A DNA stretch of 64,000 bases from positions 434,001 to 498,000 of the forward strand of contig CAWBKU010000004.1 in the NCBI GenBank assembly GCA_963789535.1, read 5' to 3'. A program made the translations under genes and the position numbers. Every line of letters begins with the position of its first letter. Within the stretch, counting starts at the first letter, position 1. Of this stretch, positions 51,554 to 60,768 are shown one piece after another. The notes under the pieces are model-generated. The model was given only the letters and a program-made list of their open reading frames with translations. It was not told the origin of the DNA and made no database searches. Origin of the DNA: CAVXHQ01 sp963789535 (lineage in GTDB: Bacteria; Pseudomonadota; Alphaproteobacteria; Rhodobacterales; Rhodobacteraceae).

Positions 51554-52174
51554 GTGACCAAACGCACGTCTGCCAAGTACAAGCTCGACCGCCGCATGGG
51601 CGAGAACATCTGGGGTCGTCCGAAGTCGCCGGTGAACCGCCGCGAATACGGCCCCGGCCAGCACGGTCAGCGCCGCAAGGGCAAGCTGTCCGATTTCGGA
51701 ACGCAGCTGCGCGCCAAGCAGAAGCTGAAGGGCCACTACGGGGATCTTACCGAAAAGCAGTTCCGCCGCATCTATGCCGAGGCCGAGCGGGTCAAGGGCG
51801 ACACCGGCGAGAACCTGATCGGCCTGCTCGAGCGGCGCCTCGACGCCGTCGTCTACCGCGCCAAGTTCGTGCCGACCGTCTTTGCCGCGCGTCAGTTCGT
51901 GAACCACGGCCACGTCACGGTGAACGGTGCCCGCGTCAACATCGCGTCCTACCGCGTCAAGGAAGGCGACGTGATCGCCGTGCGCGACAAGTCCAAGCAG
52001 CTCGCCATCGTCCTCGAGGCGGTCGGCCTGCCGGAACGCGACGTGCCCGATTACATGGAGGTCGATCACTCCAAGATGACGGCGACCTTCGTGCGCACCC
52101 CGACGCTGGGCGATGTGCCGTTTGCCGTGCAGATGGAGCCGAACCTGGTCGTGGAATTCTACGCCAAGAACTGA
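51554..52174 (+). CDS. rpsD: 30S ribosomal protein S4
   Basis: 206 residues. Binds the 5' domain of 16S rRNA and starts small-subunit assembly. The N-terminal RMGENIWGRPKSPVNRREYGPGQHGQRRKGKLSDFG and the S4 RNA-binding domain ERRLDAVVYRAKFVPTVFAARQFVNHGHVTVNGARVNIAS are standard; the zinc-binding Cys residues of some S4 are absent, as usual in this group. GTG start after AAGGAG. Monocistronic, ended by a strong hairpin. Confidence 0.98.
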   Translation: MTKRTSAKYKLDRRMGENIWGRPKSPVNRREYGPGQHGQRRKGKLSDFGTQLRAKQKLKGHYGDLTEKQFRRIYAEAERVKGDTGENLIGLLERRLDAVVYRAKFVPTVFAARQFVNHGHVTVNGARVNIASYRVKEGDVIAVRDKSKQLAIVLEAVGLPERDVPDYMEVDHSKMTATFVRTPTLGDVPFAVQMEPNLVVEFYAKN

Positions 52175-52198
52175 GCGCGACCGCCGCGCCGAATGGGA

Positions 52199-52226
52199 AA
52201 GGCCGCCTTCGGGCGGCCTTTTCTTT
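52199..52226 (+). terminator. Terminator of rpsD
   Basis: Nine-bp stem AAGGCCGCC / GGCGGCCTT with a TTCG loop and a following TTCTTT run, 24 bases after the rpsD stop. Confidence 0.88.
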
Positions 52227-52239
52227 GGCGGCCCCTGCC

Positions 52240-53151
52240 CTAGCGCAACCGCGCCTCGGTATAGGCGCGGCGCAATTCGTTGGGCGATATGCCATAGCTG
52301 CGTGAGAAATGGCTGTAGAACTGGCTGATCGAGTTGAACCCGGCCTCTGCCGCGACGGAGGTGATCGGAGCGGTGCTCTCGATCAACGCCGCACGGGCGC
52401 GGATCAGGCGCATCCTTATGATGAACCGCTTGATCGGCACGCGCATCGTCTTGGAAAAGAGCTGGATGGCATAGTTCTCGTGCAGGCCGGTAACGGCGGT
52501 GACATCGGCGTTGCGGATTGGCTGCGACAGGTTCTCGAGGATGTGGCGCACCATCCGGACGACGTGCCGGATGTGCGATGAACTGAGCGCCGAGCCGGTC
52601 CGCGTCGCCGCAACCGGCGGGCGCAGGTAATCGGTGCCCGTCAGCATCGTGCGCCGCAGGATCGCGTTCATCTCCATGCGCAGGATCTCGGCCCGCTCGA
52701 CCTCGCCGCTGCGATAGTCGCCATACCAGGCGTCCATCCGCGCGGCGTCGATGCTGTGGCGCGGCAATTGCACCATGGCGCCGCCCAGCAGCGCCCCCTG
52801 CAACGAGGCGATGTGCGGCATCGACAGGAACGCGTCGAGCGGCATGTAGAGGTTGGCGAGGCGCGCCGGTGATGTGCCGTGCGCGGCGATCGTGGTGAGC
52901 TGATGCGGGATCCCCGCCCAGAAGATCACCGCCTGCCCGCCCCGGATCGTCAGCACCTCGTTGTCGAACAGATAGGTCATGTCCGCGCCGTTCAGCAGGT
53001 TGATCTCGACGTGGCCGTGCCAGTGCGGCAGGTCCATCACCTGCGGCTCGAAGATCCGCATCCCCATCCGGCCGAACGCGCGGTGGGTGGCATAGAAATG
53101 CCGCTCGTGTCTGGGAACCTTGTCCGTCGAGGCGCCGGTGGCGGGCATCAT
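52240..53151 (-). CDS. MelR-like AraC family regulator of the alpha-galactoside locus
   Basis: 303 residues, the same length as E. coli MelR (302). The sugar-sensing cupin part contains HWHGHVEINLLNGADMTYLFDNE and VIFWAGIPHQLT, matching MelR closely; the C-terminal double helix-turn-helix is ADVTAVTGLHENYAIQLFSKTMRVPIKRFIIRMRL and ITSVAAEAGFNSISQFYSHFSRSYGISPNELRR. It is divergent from the solute-binding protein gene, so it is the probable melibiose/raffinose-responsive activator. Start ATGATG after AAGGATCGAC. The gap holds a direct repeat with 21-bp spacing. Confidence 0.88.
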   Translation of the reverse strand: MMPATGASTDKVPRHERHFYATHRAFGRMGMRIFEPQVMDLPHWHGHVEINLLNGADMTYLFDNEVLTIRGGQAVIFWAGIPHQLTTIAAHGTSPARLANLYMPLDAFLSMPHIASLQGALLGGAMVQLPRHSIDAARMDAWYGDYRSGEVERAEILRMEMNAILRRTMLTGTDYLRPPVAATRTGSALSSSHIRHVVRMVRHILENLSQPIRNADVTAVTGLHENYAIQLFSKTMRVPIKRFIIRMRLIRARAALIESTAPITSVAAEAGFNSISQFYSHFSRSYGISPNELRRAYTEARLR

Positions 53152-53170
53152 GTCGATCCTTGCGACCTTA

Positions 53171-53199
53171 GGAACCCGGAAAAGAATGTCGGGAACCGG
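53171..53199. promoter_or_regulatory. Direct repeat, likely AraC/MelR operator half-sites
   Basis: GGAACCCGG at 53171 and GGGAACCGG at 53191; the shared GGAACC cores start exactly 21 bases apart, two helical turns, as for AraC-type dimers binding one face of DNA. The site is 20 bases upstream of the regulator's ATG and 127 bases before the solute-binding protein gene. Confidence 0.4.
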
Positions 53200-53325
53200 T
53201 ATTGCTGTAAAGCCCCGTTGCGCCCCATCGTGATCCGGCAGGCCGGCGGGAGGAGCCGGGCGTGCAGACATACCTCCGATCCGGCCAGCACCGCGCCGGA
53301 CCCCGGAGATCAGGGAGGATACCAG

Positions 53326-55401
53326 ATGAAACTATGGACTTGCGCCGCCTCTGCGGCGCTCCTTGCGGGACTGTCGGCCTCTGCCGTCTCCGCGCAGATC
53401 GTCGCGCCGACATCGCCGCCCGAGGCGCCCGTGTTCGACGCACAGGGCGAACCGGTCTTTGCGACGCGCGCCGAAATCCTGGAATACCGTGCGCTCGACA
53501 GCTACTCCGAGCCGGCATGGGTCACGGATTTCGTCGATGCGGGGATGCTGCCGCCGGTGGCCGAGCGCCTGCCGGCCGAACCGATGGTCTATCTGACCGG
53601 CAACATGCCCGACGGCCCGGGCACCTATGGCGACGTGATGCGCCACGTGATCGGCGGCCGTCCCGAGGGCTGGAACTATATCGGCGGCAACAGCCAGGGC
53701 TGGGGCGGGATCGACATCGGCCTCTATGAATGCCTCACCCGGACGGGGCCGCTGTTCACCGTCGCGCCCGAGGATCTGCAACCGCTGCCGAACCTCGCGC
53801 GGTCATGGGAATGGTCGGACGACGGCATGCAGCTCACCGTGCACCTGATCGAGGGCGCCAAATGGTCCGACGGCGCGCCGTTCAGCGCCGACGACCTGAT
53901 GTTCTACTGGGACAACCACGTCATGGACCCCGAGATCACGCCGCTGAACGGTGCGACCCAGGCCACCTTCGGCGAGGGCACGACGCTCGAGATGATCGAC
54001 GAGAATACCGTCGTCTTCACCTTTACCACGTCCCGCCCCGAGCAGGTTCTCTATGCGATGGCCTACGGCACCTTCTGCCCCGGCCCGGCCCACATCCTGC
54101 GGCCCGAGCACCCGGCGTTCAGCGACAATACCTACGAGGACTATCGCAACGCCTTTCCGCCCGAATACCTGAACTTTCCGGTGATGGGCGCCTGGGTGCC
54201 GGTCGAATACCGCAGCGACGACATCGTGGTCCTGCGCCGCAACCCCTATTACTGGAAGGTCGACGAGACCGGCCAGCAACTGCCCTACCTCGACGAGATG
54301 CAGTATCGCCTCTCGACCTGGGCCGACCGCGACGTGCAGGCGGTGGCGGGCACCGGCGACTTCTCGAACCTCGAGCAGGCCGAGAACTATGTCGAGAGCC
54401 TGCGTCAGGCCGCCAGCCCCGACAGCCCGGCGCGCCTCGCCTTCGGGCCGCGCACGATCGGCTATTCGATCTATCCCAACCTGTCGGGCAACGGCTGGGG
54501 CGAACCGGACGAACGGATGCAGGCGGTGCGGGAACTGAACCGCGACCTGAACTTCCGGATGGGCGTGTCCCAGGCCCTCGACCGGGTGCGTCTGGGCGAA
54601 AGCCTCGTGAAGGGACCGTTCACGATCCAGTATCCGGGCGGCCTCTACCCCGGCACCTCCTATTATGACGAGGCGTCGACGGTGTTCTATCCCTACAGCC
54701 TCGAGAGTGCGGCCGCCCATTTTGCGGCGGCGGGCCTCGAGGACACGGACGGCGACGGCTTCCTGAACTTTCCGGATGGCGGCGGCAACGTGCAGATGAC
54801 CCTGCTCGCCAACACCGACTATCAGACCGACCGCAACCTCGCCGAGGGTGTCGTCGCGATGCTGGAGGAGGCGGGGATCCGGGTGTCGCTGAACCTGCTG
54901 GCGGGCAACGACCTCGACGCGGCCCGCGACAGCGGTCGCTATGACTGGTATGTGCGGCGCAACTCGTCCGAGCTCATCACCGTCGTGCAGAACACCGCCC
55001 AACTGGCGCCGACCGGACCGCGCACCTCTTTCGTGCACATGGCCAACGACGCGGGCGAACTCGATCTGCTGCCCTTCGAGCAGGAGATGGTCGACACGGT
55101 GCGCGCCTTCATCGCCACCTCGGATGCCGAAGAGCGTCAGGATCTGATGCGCACCTACCAGCAGCTCTTTACCGAGAACCTGTTCGGTATCGGCATGACC
55201 GCCTATCCCGGCGCGCTCATCATCAACAAGCGGTTCTCGAACATCCCCGCGGGCGCGCCGATCTTCATGTACAACTGGGCCGAGGACAACATCATCCGCG
55301 AGCGTGTGTTCGTGGCGGCCGATGCCCAGCAGGACTTTGAACTGCATCCGGGCACCCTGCCCGGCGCGCCGGGCAGCGACGGACCCGTAGCGGCCAACTG
55401 A
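53326..55401 (+). CDS. Family 5 extracellular solute-binding protein (AgpA-like)
   Basis: 691 residues with a signal peptide cleaved near SAVSAQ (about 22). The body is a DppA/OppA-type family 5 binding protein: LARSWEWSDDGMQLTVHLIEGAKWSDGAPFSADDLMFYW and YEDYRNAFPPEYLNFPVMGAWVPVEYRSDDIVVLRRNPYYWKVDETGQQLPYLDE. In Sinorhizobium the similar long AgpA binds raffinose and melibiose and lies beside melA, as here, so an alpha-galactoside ligand is likelier than a peptide. ATG follows GGGAGG. A strong hairpin after the gene may protect its message, giving excess binding protein. Confidence 0.88.
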   Translation: MKLWTCAASAALLAGLSASAVSAQIVAPTSPPEAPVFDAQGEPVFATRAEILEYRALDSYSEPAWVTDFVDAGMLPPVAERLPAEPMVYLTGNMPDGPGTYGDVMRHVIGGRPEGWNYIGGNSQGWGGIDIGLYECLTRTGPLFTVAPEDLQPLPNLARSWEWSDDGMQLTVHLIEGAKWSDGAPFSADDLMFYWDNHVMDPEITPLNGATQATFGEGTTLEMIDENTVVFTFTTSRPEQVLYAMAYGTFCPGPAHILRPEHPAFSDNTYEDYRNAFPPEYLNFPVMGAWVPVEYRSDDIVVLRRNPYYWKVDETGQQLPYLDEMQYRLSTWADRDVQAVAGTGDFSNLEQAENYVESLRQAASPDSPARLAFGPRTIGYSIYPNLSGNGWGEPDERMQAVRELNRDLNFRMGVSQALDRVRLGESLVKGPFTIQYPGGLYPGTSYYDEASTVFYPYSLESAAAHFAAAGLEDTDGDGFLNFPDGGGNVQMTLLANTDYQTDRNLAEGVVAMLEEAGIRVSLNLLAGNDLDAARDSGRYDWYVRRNSSELITVVQNTAQLAPTGPRTSFVHMANDAGELDLLPFEQEMVDTVRAFIATSDAEERQDLMRTYQQLFTENLFGIGMTAYPGALIINKRFSNIPAGAPIFMYNWAEDNIIRERVFVAADAQQDFELHPGTLPGAPGSDGPVAAN

Positions 55402-55412
55402 CGCTCCGCGCA

Positions 55413-55437
55413 CCGGGCCGCCCGATCGGCGGCCCGG
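55413..55437 (+). terminator. Intercistronic hairpin after the binding-protein gene
   Basis: Perfect ten-bp stem CCGGGCCGCC / GGCGGCCCGG with a five-base loop and no T-run, 28 bases before the first permease gene. It is better read as an mRNA-stabilising or attenuating structure than as a full terminator. Confidence 0.6.
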
Positions 55438-55465
55438 CAGCGCCCTTCCCGCGCAAGGCAGGACC

Positions 55466-56491
55466 ATGCTGAAATTCCTCGCGATCCGTCTCATGCAGGC
55501 GATCCCGGTCCTCTTCGTGATGAGCGTGATCACCTTCGCCATCATCAACGCCCCGCCGGGCGACTATGCGGATTTCGTCCGCATGAACATGATCACGCAA
55601 GGCAACGCGAGCGTTACCGCCGCCGATACCGCCGCCGCCCTCTACCGCGAGCAGAACGGGCTGAACGATCCGCTCGTCTTTCAATACTTCCGCTGGATCT
55701 GGGGCATCGTCAGCCGCGGCGATTTCGGCCAGTCGTTCCTCTACAACAAGCCGGTGTCGGAGGTCGTGGCCGACCGCCTGCCGGCGACCATCGCGCTGGC
55801 GCTGGTCTGCCACTTCTTCGCGTCGCTGTTCGGCATCTCCTTCGGGATCATCGCCGCCACCCGGCAGTATTCCTGGGTCGACACGCTGCTGTCGTTCGTG
55901 TCCTTCCTCGGCATGACGATCCCGCGGTTCCTGCTGGCGCTCATCATCCTCTACGTCCTCGCGTTCAAACTGAACGTCCAGGAACTCGGCTCGTTCTATT
56001 CCTCGCGCTATGGCGGTCAGGAATACTGGCTCGGCTGGTTCGACTTCAACTGGGGCAAGCTGTGGAACCTGATCGAGCATATCTGGCCGGTGGTGTTCAT
56101 CGCCACGCTCGGGGGCCTCGCCTACAACATGCGGGTCATGCGCGCGAACCTGCTCGACACGCTGAATGCGCAATACGTCGAGACGGCGCGGGCCAAGGGC
56201 CTGTCGGAAACGGCCGTCATCATGAAGCATGCGGTGCCGAACGCGCTGCACCCGCTGGTCGCCTATCAGGGCGTGATCCTGCCCTACATGCTCACCGGTG
56301 AGATCGAGGTGGCGATCGTGTTCAGCCTCGCCACGGTCGGGCCGGCCATCGTCGGCTCGATGGCGATCGGCGATGTCTATGTCACCGCAACCCTGCTCCT
56401 CGTGCTCGGCGCGACGCTCATCATCGGCAACATCATCGCCGACCTGCTGCTCGCGGTCCTCGATCCGCGTATCCGCGTGGGGGGCGACTGA
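55466..56491 (+). CDS. ABC transporter permease, DppB/OppB type
   Basis: 341 residues with about six membrane helices, starting MLKFLAIRLMQAIPVLFVMSVITFAIINAPPGDYADF, the DppB family start. The EAA coupling motif is in ARAKGLSETAVIMKHAVPNALHPLVAYQG. It forms the inner-membrane channel with the next permease, passing alpha-galactosides from the binding protein. The stop TGA shares its A with the ATG of the next gene. Confidence 0.93.
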   Translation: MLKFLAIRLMQAIPVLFVMSVITFAIINAPPGDYADFVRMNMITQGNASVTAADTAAALYREQNGLNDPLVFQYFRWIWGIVSRGDFGQSFLYNKPVSEVVADRLPATIALALVCHFFASLFGISFGIIAATRQYSWVDTLLSFVSFLGMTIPRFLLALIILYVLAFKLNVQELGSFYSSRYGGQEYWLGWFDFNWGKLWNLIEHIWPVVFIATLGGLAYNMRVMRANLLDTLNAQYVETARAKGLSETAVIMKHAVPNALHPLVAYQGVILPYMLTGEIEVAIVFSLATVGPAIVGSMAIGDVYVTATLLLVLGATLIIGNIIADLLLAVLDPRIRVGGD

Positions 56492-57745
56492 TGGACCGTT
56501 CCAAGGGGCCGCGGCCCGATCCCAACGACGAGATGGAGGTCCGCCCGGCGGGCGACATGCTGCCCCCCATGCCGACCACGGACGGCCATGCGGCGCATTC
56601 CCACGCGGGCACGCTGGTGCAGGCAGAGGAGGGCGAGGACACGCGGCTGTCGACGGTCAGCGGCGACAAGCAGAGCTATGCCATCCTCGTCTGGCGCCGG
56701 TTCCGCAAGTCGATCCCGGGGATGCTGGGGCTGATCCTCGTCGCGGCCCTCCTCGTCGTTTCGGCCTTTGCGCCCTTCTTCGCGCCCGTCGATCCCAAGG
56801 CATCCGATTCGTCCTTCATCCCGCCCGACACGATCTCGTGGTATGTGCCCGGCGAGGGACCGCAGGCCGGCTGGCGCCTGATGCCGGTCAGCTTTCCCAT
56901 CGTCGAGAGCGATGAGCTGGACCCGATCACCTATCAGCCGCTGAACGGGCCGGACTATGACAACCCGCGGACACTGGGGTTCTTCGTGTCGGGCTGGGAA
57001 TACAGGTTCCTCGGGATCACCTTCACCCGGCATTTCTTCGGCACCACCGATGGCTCGCCGCTGCATATCCTCGGCACCGACAAGCTGGGGCGGGACATCC
57101 TGTCGCGCGGCATCGTCGGCAGCCGGATTTCGCTGACCATCGCGCTGGTGTCGATCACCCTCATCACGATCATCGGCACGCTGCTCGGCATCACCTCGGG
57201 CTATATCGGCGGGCGGTTCGACATGTGGTTCCAGCGGTTCGTCGAGATCATCCTCGCGTTCCCGCAACTCCCCCTCTACCTCGCCCTCGCCACGCTGATC
57301 CCGGTGACGGCACCCTCGGGCCTGTTCATCACCTTCGTCATCCTCGTCATCGTCGGCCTCGGCTGGGCGCAATTGTCGCGCGAGGTGCGCTCGAAGACGC
57401 TTGGCCCTGCGGCAGGTCGACTATGTCCGCGCCGCGATGGCCGTGGGCGCGGGCGACGGCCGGATCATCACCCGCCACATCCTGCCCAACGTCATGAGCC
57501 ATGTGATCGTCGCCGTGACGCTGGGCATCCCGACCATCGTGCTGCTCGAGAGCTTCCTCGGGTTCCTCGGCTTTGCCGTCAAGGCGCCGCTGATCTCCTG
57601 GGGCCTGATGCTTCAGGACGCAGGCACCTTCGCGGTGATCGGCAGCTATCCATGGATCCTCACCCCCGTCGGCTTCGTCCTCCTCACCGTGTTCGCGTTC
57701 AACGCGCTCGGCGACGGTCTGCGCGATGCCGTCGATCCGTATTGA
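56491..57745 (+). pseudogene. ABC transporter permease, DppC type; frameshifted as sequenced
   Basis: Second permease of the transporter. It has a long soluble N-terminus (about residues 1-65, with GDMLPPMPTTDGHAAHSHAG) before the first helix, then the DppC helices and the coupling segment REVRSKTLALRQVDYVRAAMAVGAGDGRIITRHILPNVMSH. That segment is only read if one T at 57401-57402 is dropped; as written the frame changes after REVRSKTL and runs on through the ATPase gene. Restored length is 417 residues. An extended, His-containing N-terminus is unusual for DppC. Confidence 0.88.
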
Positions 57746-57756
57746 GGGGGGCGAAG

Positions 57757-59406
57757 ATGCTGGACATGGGCAAGGCAAAGAGCAAGGGCGGGGCCGACGG
57801 CCCGCTGATCGACGCGCGCAACATCGGCGTGACGTTCAAGGTCGACGGCGGCCACGTCGAGGCGGTGCGCGACGTCTCGTTCCAGTTGCGCGCGGGCCAG
57901 ACCATCGCGCTCGTGGGCGAGAGCGGGTCGGGCAAGTCCGTCACCGCGCGCGCCGTCATGCAACTCCTGTCCAAGCGCGCCCGCGTCCACGACGGCTGCC
58001 AAATTCTTTATGACGGCCGCGACATGGCGCATCTGTCGGTGCGCGAGATGCGGGCGCTCCGCGGCAACCGTCTGGCGATGATCTTTCAGGAACCGATGTC
58101 CTCGCTGAACCCGGTCTACACCGTCGGCGCGCAGCTCTGCGAGGTGCTGATCCTGCACCAGAGGTTGTCGAAGAAGGCGGCGATGGCCCGCGCCGTCGAA
58201 CTGCTGGACGAGGTGCGCATCCCGGATGCCGAGAGCCGCGTGAACAATTATCCGCACCAGTTGTCGGGCGGCCAGCGGCAGCGGGTGATGATCGCCATGG
58301 CGCTGGCGAACCGCCCCGACGTGCTGATCGCCGACGAGCCGACGACCGCGCTCGACGTCACCGTGCAGGCCGAGATCCTGCACCTCATCGCGGCATTGAA
58401 GGAGAAATACGGGATGGGGGTGATCCTCATCACCCACGACCTGACCGTGGTGCGCCAGTTCGCCGACCACGTCTATGTCATGCAGCACGGCGCGGTCGTC
58501 GAGGATCGGCCCGACCGAACAGGTCTTCGGCACGCCCGTCCCACGCCTATACCCGCCGCCTGCTCGCCTCGGATCCCAAGGGCGTCGCCAATCCGCTTGA
58601 GGGGCCGGGCGAGGCGGTGCTGACCGGGGACAAGGTCAAGGTGGCGTTCATGCTGCGCAAGGGCGGCTTCTTTCGCGGCACCTATACGCCGCTCGTCGCG
58701 GTCGACGGCCTCGACCTGCACGTGCAGCGCGGCGAGACGCTGGGCCTCGTCGGCGAAAGCGGGTCGGGCAAGACGACGTTCGGGCAGGCGCTCCTGCGCC
58801 TCATCCGGATGGACGAAGGGCGCGGTGACGTTCCTCGGCCAGCGGATCGAGGGGCACGACCGCAAGCGGATGAAACCGCTGCGCAGCCGGATGCAGATCG
58901 TGTTTCAGGATCCGTTCTCGTCGCTGAACCCCCGCATGTCGGTCCGCCAGCTCATCGAAGAGGGGCTGATCGTCAACCGCATCGGCAAGGGGTCTCGCGA
59001 CCGCTATGCCCGCGTCCAGCAGGCGCTGCGCGACGCCGGCCTGCCCGACACCATCACCAGCCGCTTTCCGCACGAATTCTCGGGCGGCCAGCGCCAGCGC
59101 CTCGCCATCGCGCGGGCGATCGCGCTGGAACCCGAGTTCATCCTGCTCGACGAGCCGACATCGGCGCTCGACCTCTCGGTGCAGGCGCAGATCATCGAAC
59201 TCCTCCGGAAACTCCAACGCGAAAAGGGCCTGAGCTACCTCTTCATCAGCCACGACCTCAAGGTCGTGCGCGCCCTGTGTCACCGGGTCATGGTCATGCA
59301 ACACGGAAAGATCGTAGAGCAAGGCCCGGTCAACGAGGTTCTGGTGAACCCGCAAACCGACTACACAAAGCGGCTCGTCCGCGCAGCATTCGAGATAGCG
59401 ACATGA
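57757..59406 (+). pseudogene. Fused double ATPase of the alpha-galactoside ABC transporter; three frameshifts as sequenced
   Basis: Restored length 548 residues: two ABC domains in one chain, like GsiA/YejF. Domain 1 has GESGSGKSVTARAV, YPHQLSGGQRQRVMIAMAL and LIADEPTTALDVT; domain 2 has GESGSGKTTFGQALL, FPHEFSGGQRQRLAIARAI and LLDEPTSALDLS. Three +1 breaks interrupt it: within 58502-58507, within 58535-58538 and within 58818-58820. Removing one base at each gives GPTEQVFGTPSHAYTRRLLAS and MDEGAVTFLGQ in continuous frame. ATG after GAGGGGGGCGAAG. The stop overlaps the melA start as ATGA. Confidence 0.88.
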
Positions 59407-60768
59407 CAACGATCACCTTCATCGGTGCCGGCAGCACCGTCTTCGCCCGCAACATCGCCGGCGACATCCTGCAACGCCCCGCTCTGCGCGGCGCGCACAT
59501 CCGCCTGATGGACATCGACCCCGAGCGCCTCGCACAGAGCGAGGCGGTGGTCGGGCGGATGATCCAGACCCTCGACGTGCCTGCCACCGTCAGCGCCCAT
59601 ACCGACCGGCGCGAGGCCCTCGACGGCACGGATTTCGTCGTCTGCTGCTTTCAGGTCGGCGGCTACGATCCCTGCACGATCACCGATTTCGAGGTGCCGA
59701 AGAAGTTCGGCCTGCGACAGACCATCGCCGACACCCTCGGCATCGGCGGCATCATGCGGGGCCTGCGGACCGTGCCGACGCTGTGGTCGATCTGCGACGA
59801 CATGCTCCGGGTCTGCCCGAACGCGATCATGCTGCAATACGTGAACCCGATGGCGATCAACACCTGGGCCATCGCGGCGAAAGTATCCGACGATCCGGCA
59901 GGTGGGCCTGTGCCATTCGGTGCAGGGCACCGCGCAGGAACTCGCCACCGACCTCGGGATCCCGATCGGGGACATCCGCTACCGCGCGGGCGGCATCAAC
60001 CACATGGCGTTCTATCTGTCGTTCGAGCATCGCCAGCCCGACGGCAGCTACCGCGACCTCTACCCTTCGCTGCGGCAGGGCTATCTCGACGGGCGCTTTC
60101 CCAGAAGCGAGAGCCGCCACAACCCGCGTTGCCCCAACAAGGTGCGCTACGAGATGCTGATGCGGCTGGGCTATTTCGTCACCGAAAGCTCCGAGCACTT
60201 TGCCGAATACGTGCCCTGGTTCATCAAGCGCGACCGCCCCGACCTCATCGAGAAATTCGGCATCCCGCTGGATGAATACCCCAAGCGGTGCATCGAGCAG
60301 ATCGGCCGGTGGAAGGCGCAAGGCGAGAGCCTGCACGACAATGCCGAGATGAAGCTCGCGCCGTCGAAGGAATATGCGGCGACGATCATGAACTCGGTCG
60401 TGACCGGCGAGCCGTCGGTCATCTATGGCAACATCGGCAACGCCGGGTTCATCCCGCAACTGCCCGCCGGGGCCGCCGTCGAGGTGCCGGTGCTGGTCGA
60501 CGACAGCGGGCTGCAACCGACCGTCGTGCGGGACATCCCGCCGCAACTCATCGCGCTCATGCGCACAAACGTGAACGTGCAGGAACTGACGGTGCAGGCG
60601 CTGCTGACCGAGAACCCGGAGCATATCTATCACGCCGCCATGCTCGACCCGCATACGGCGGCGGAACTCGACCTCGATCAGATCTGGGCCCTCACCACCG
60701 ACCTCCTCGCCGCGCACGACGAATGGCTGCCCGACTTCGCGAGGGTAGACGCGCGCAAGGCATCATGA
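59403..60768 (+). pseudogene. melA: Alpha-galactosidase MelA (GH4); frameshifted as sequenced
   Basis: NAD- and Mn-dependent glycosidase of family GH4 that splits melibiose and related alpha-galactosides in the cytoplasm. Restored length 454 residues, equal to E. coli MelA in layout: ITFIGAGSTVFARNIAGD, QIGGY-like FQVGGYDPCTITDFEVPKKFG, YVNPMAINTWA, then GLCHSVQGTAQELA (metal Cys) and AGGINHMAFYLS (metal His). The frame breaks at G59883; without it AAA TAT CCG ACG ATC reads KYPTIRQVGLCHS, the family sequence. Overlaps its neighbours on both sides as ATGA. Confidence 0.92.

Noticed and set aside
56491..58623. A permease-ATPase fusion protein suggested by one continuous open frame
   Set aside because: The continuity is produced by the extra T near 57401. 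The true permease frame stops at 57745 before a separate ATG and ribosome binding site for the ATPase.
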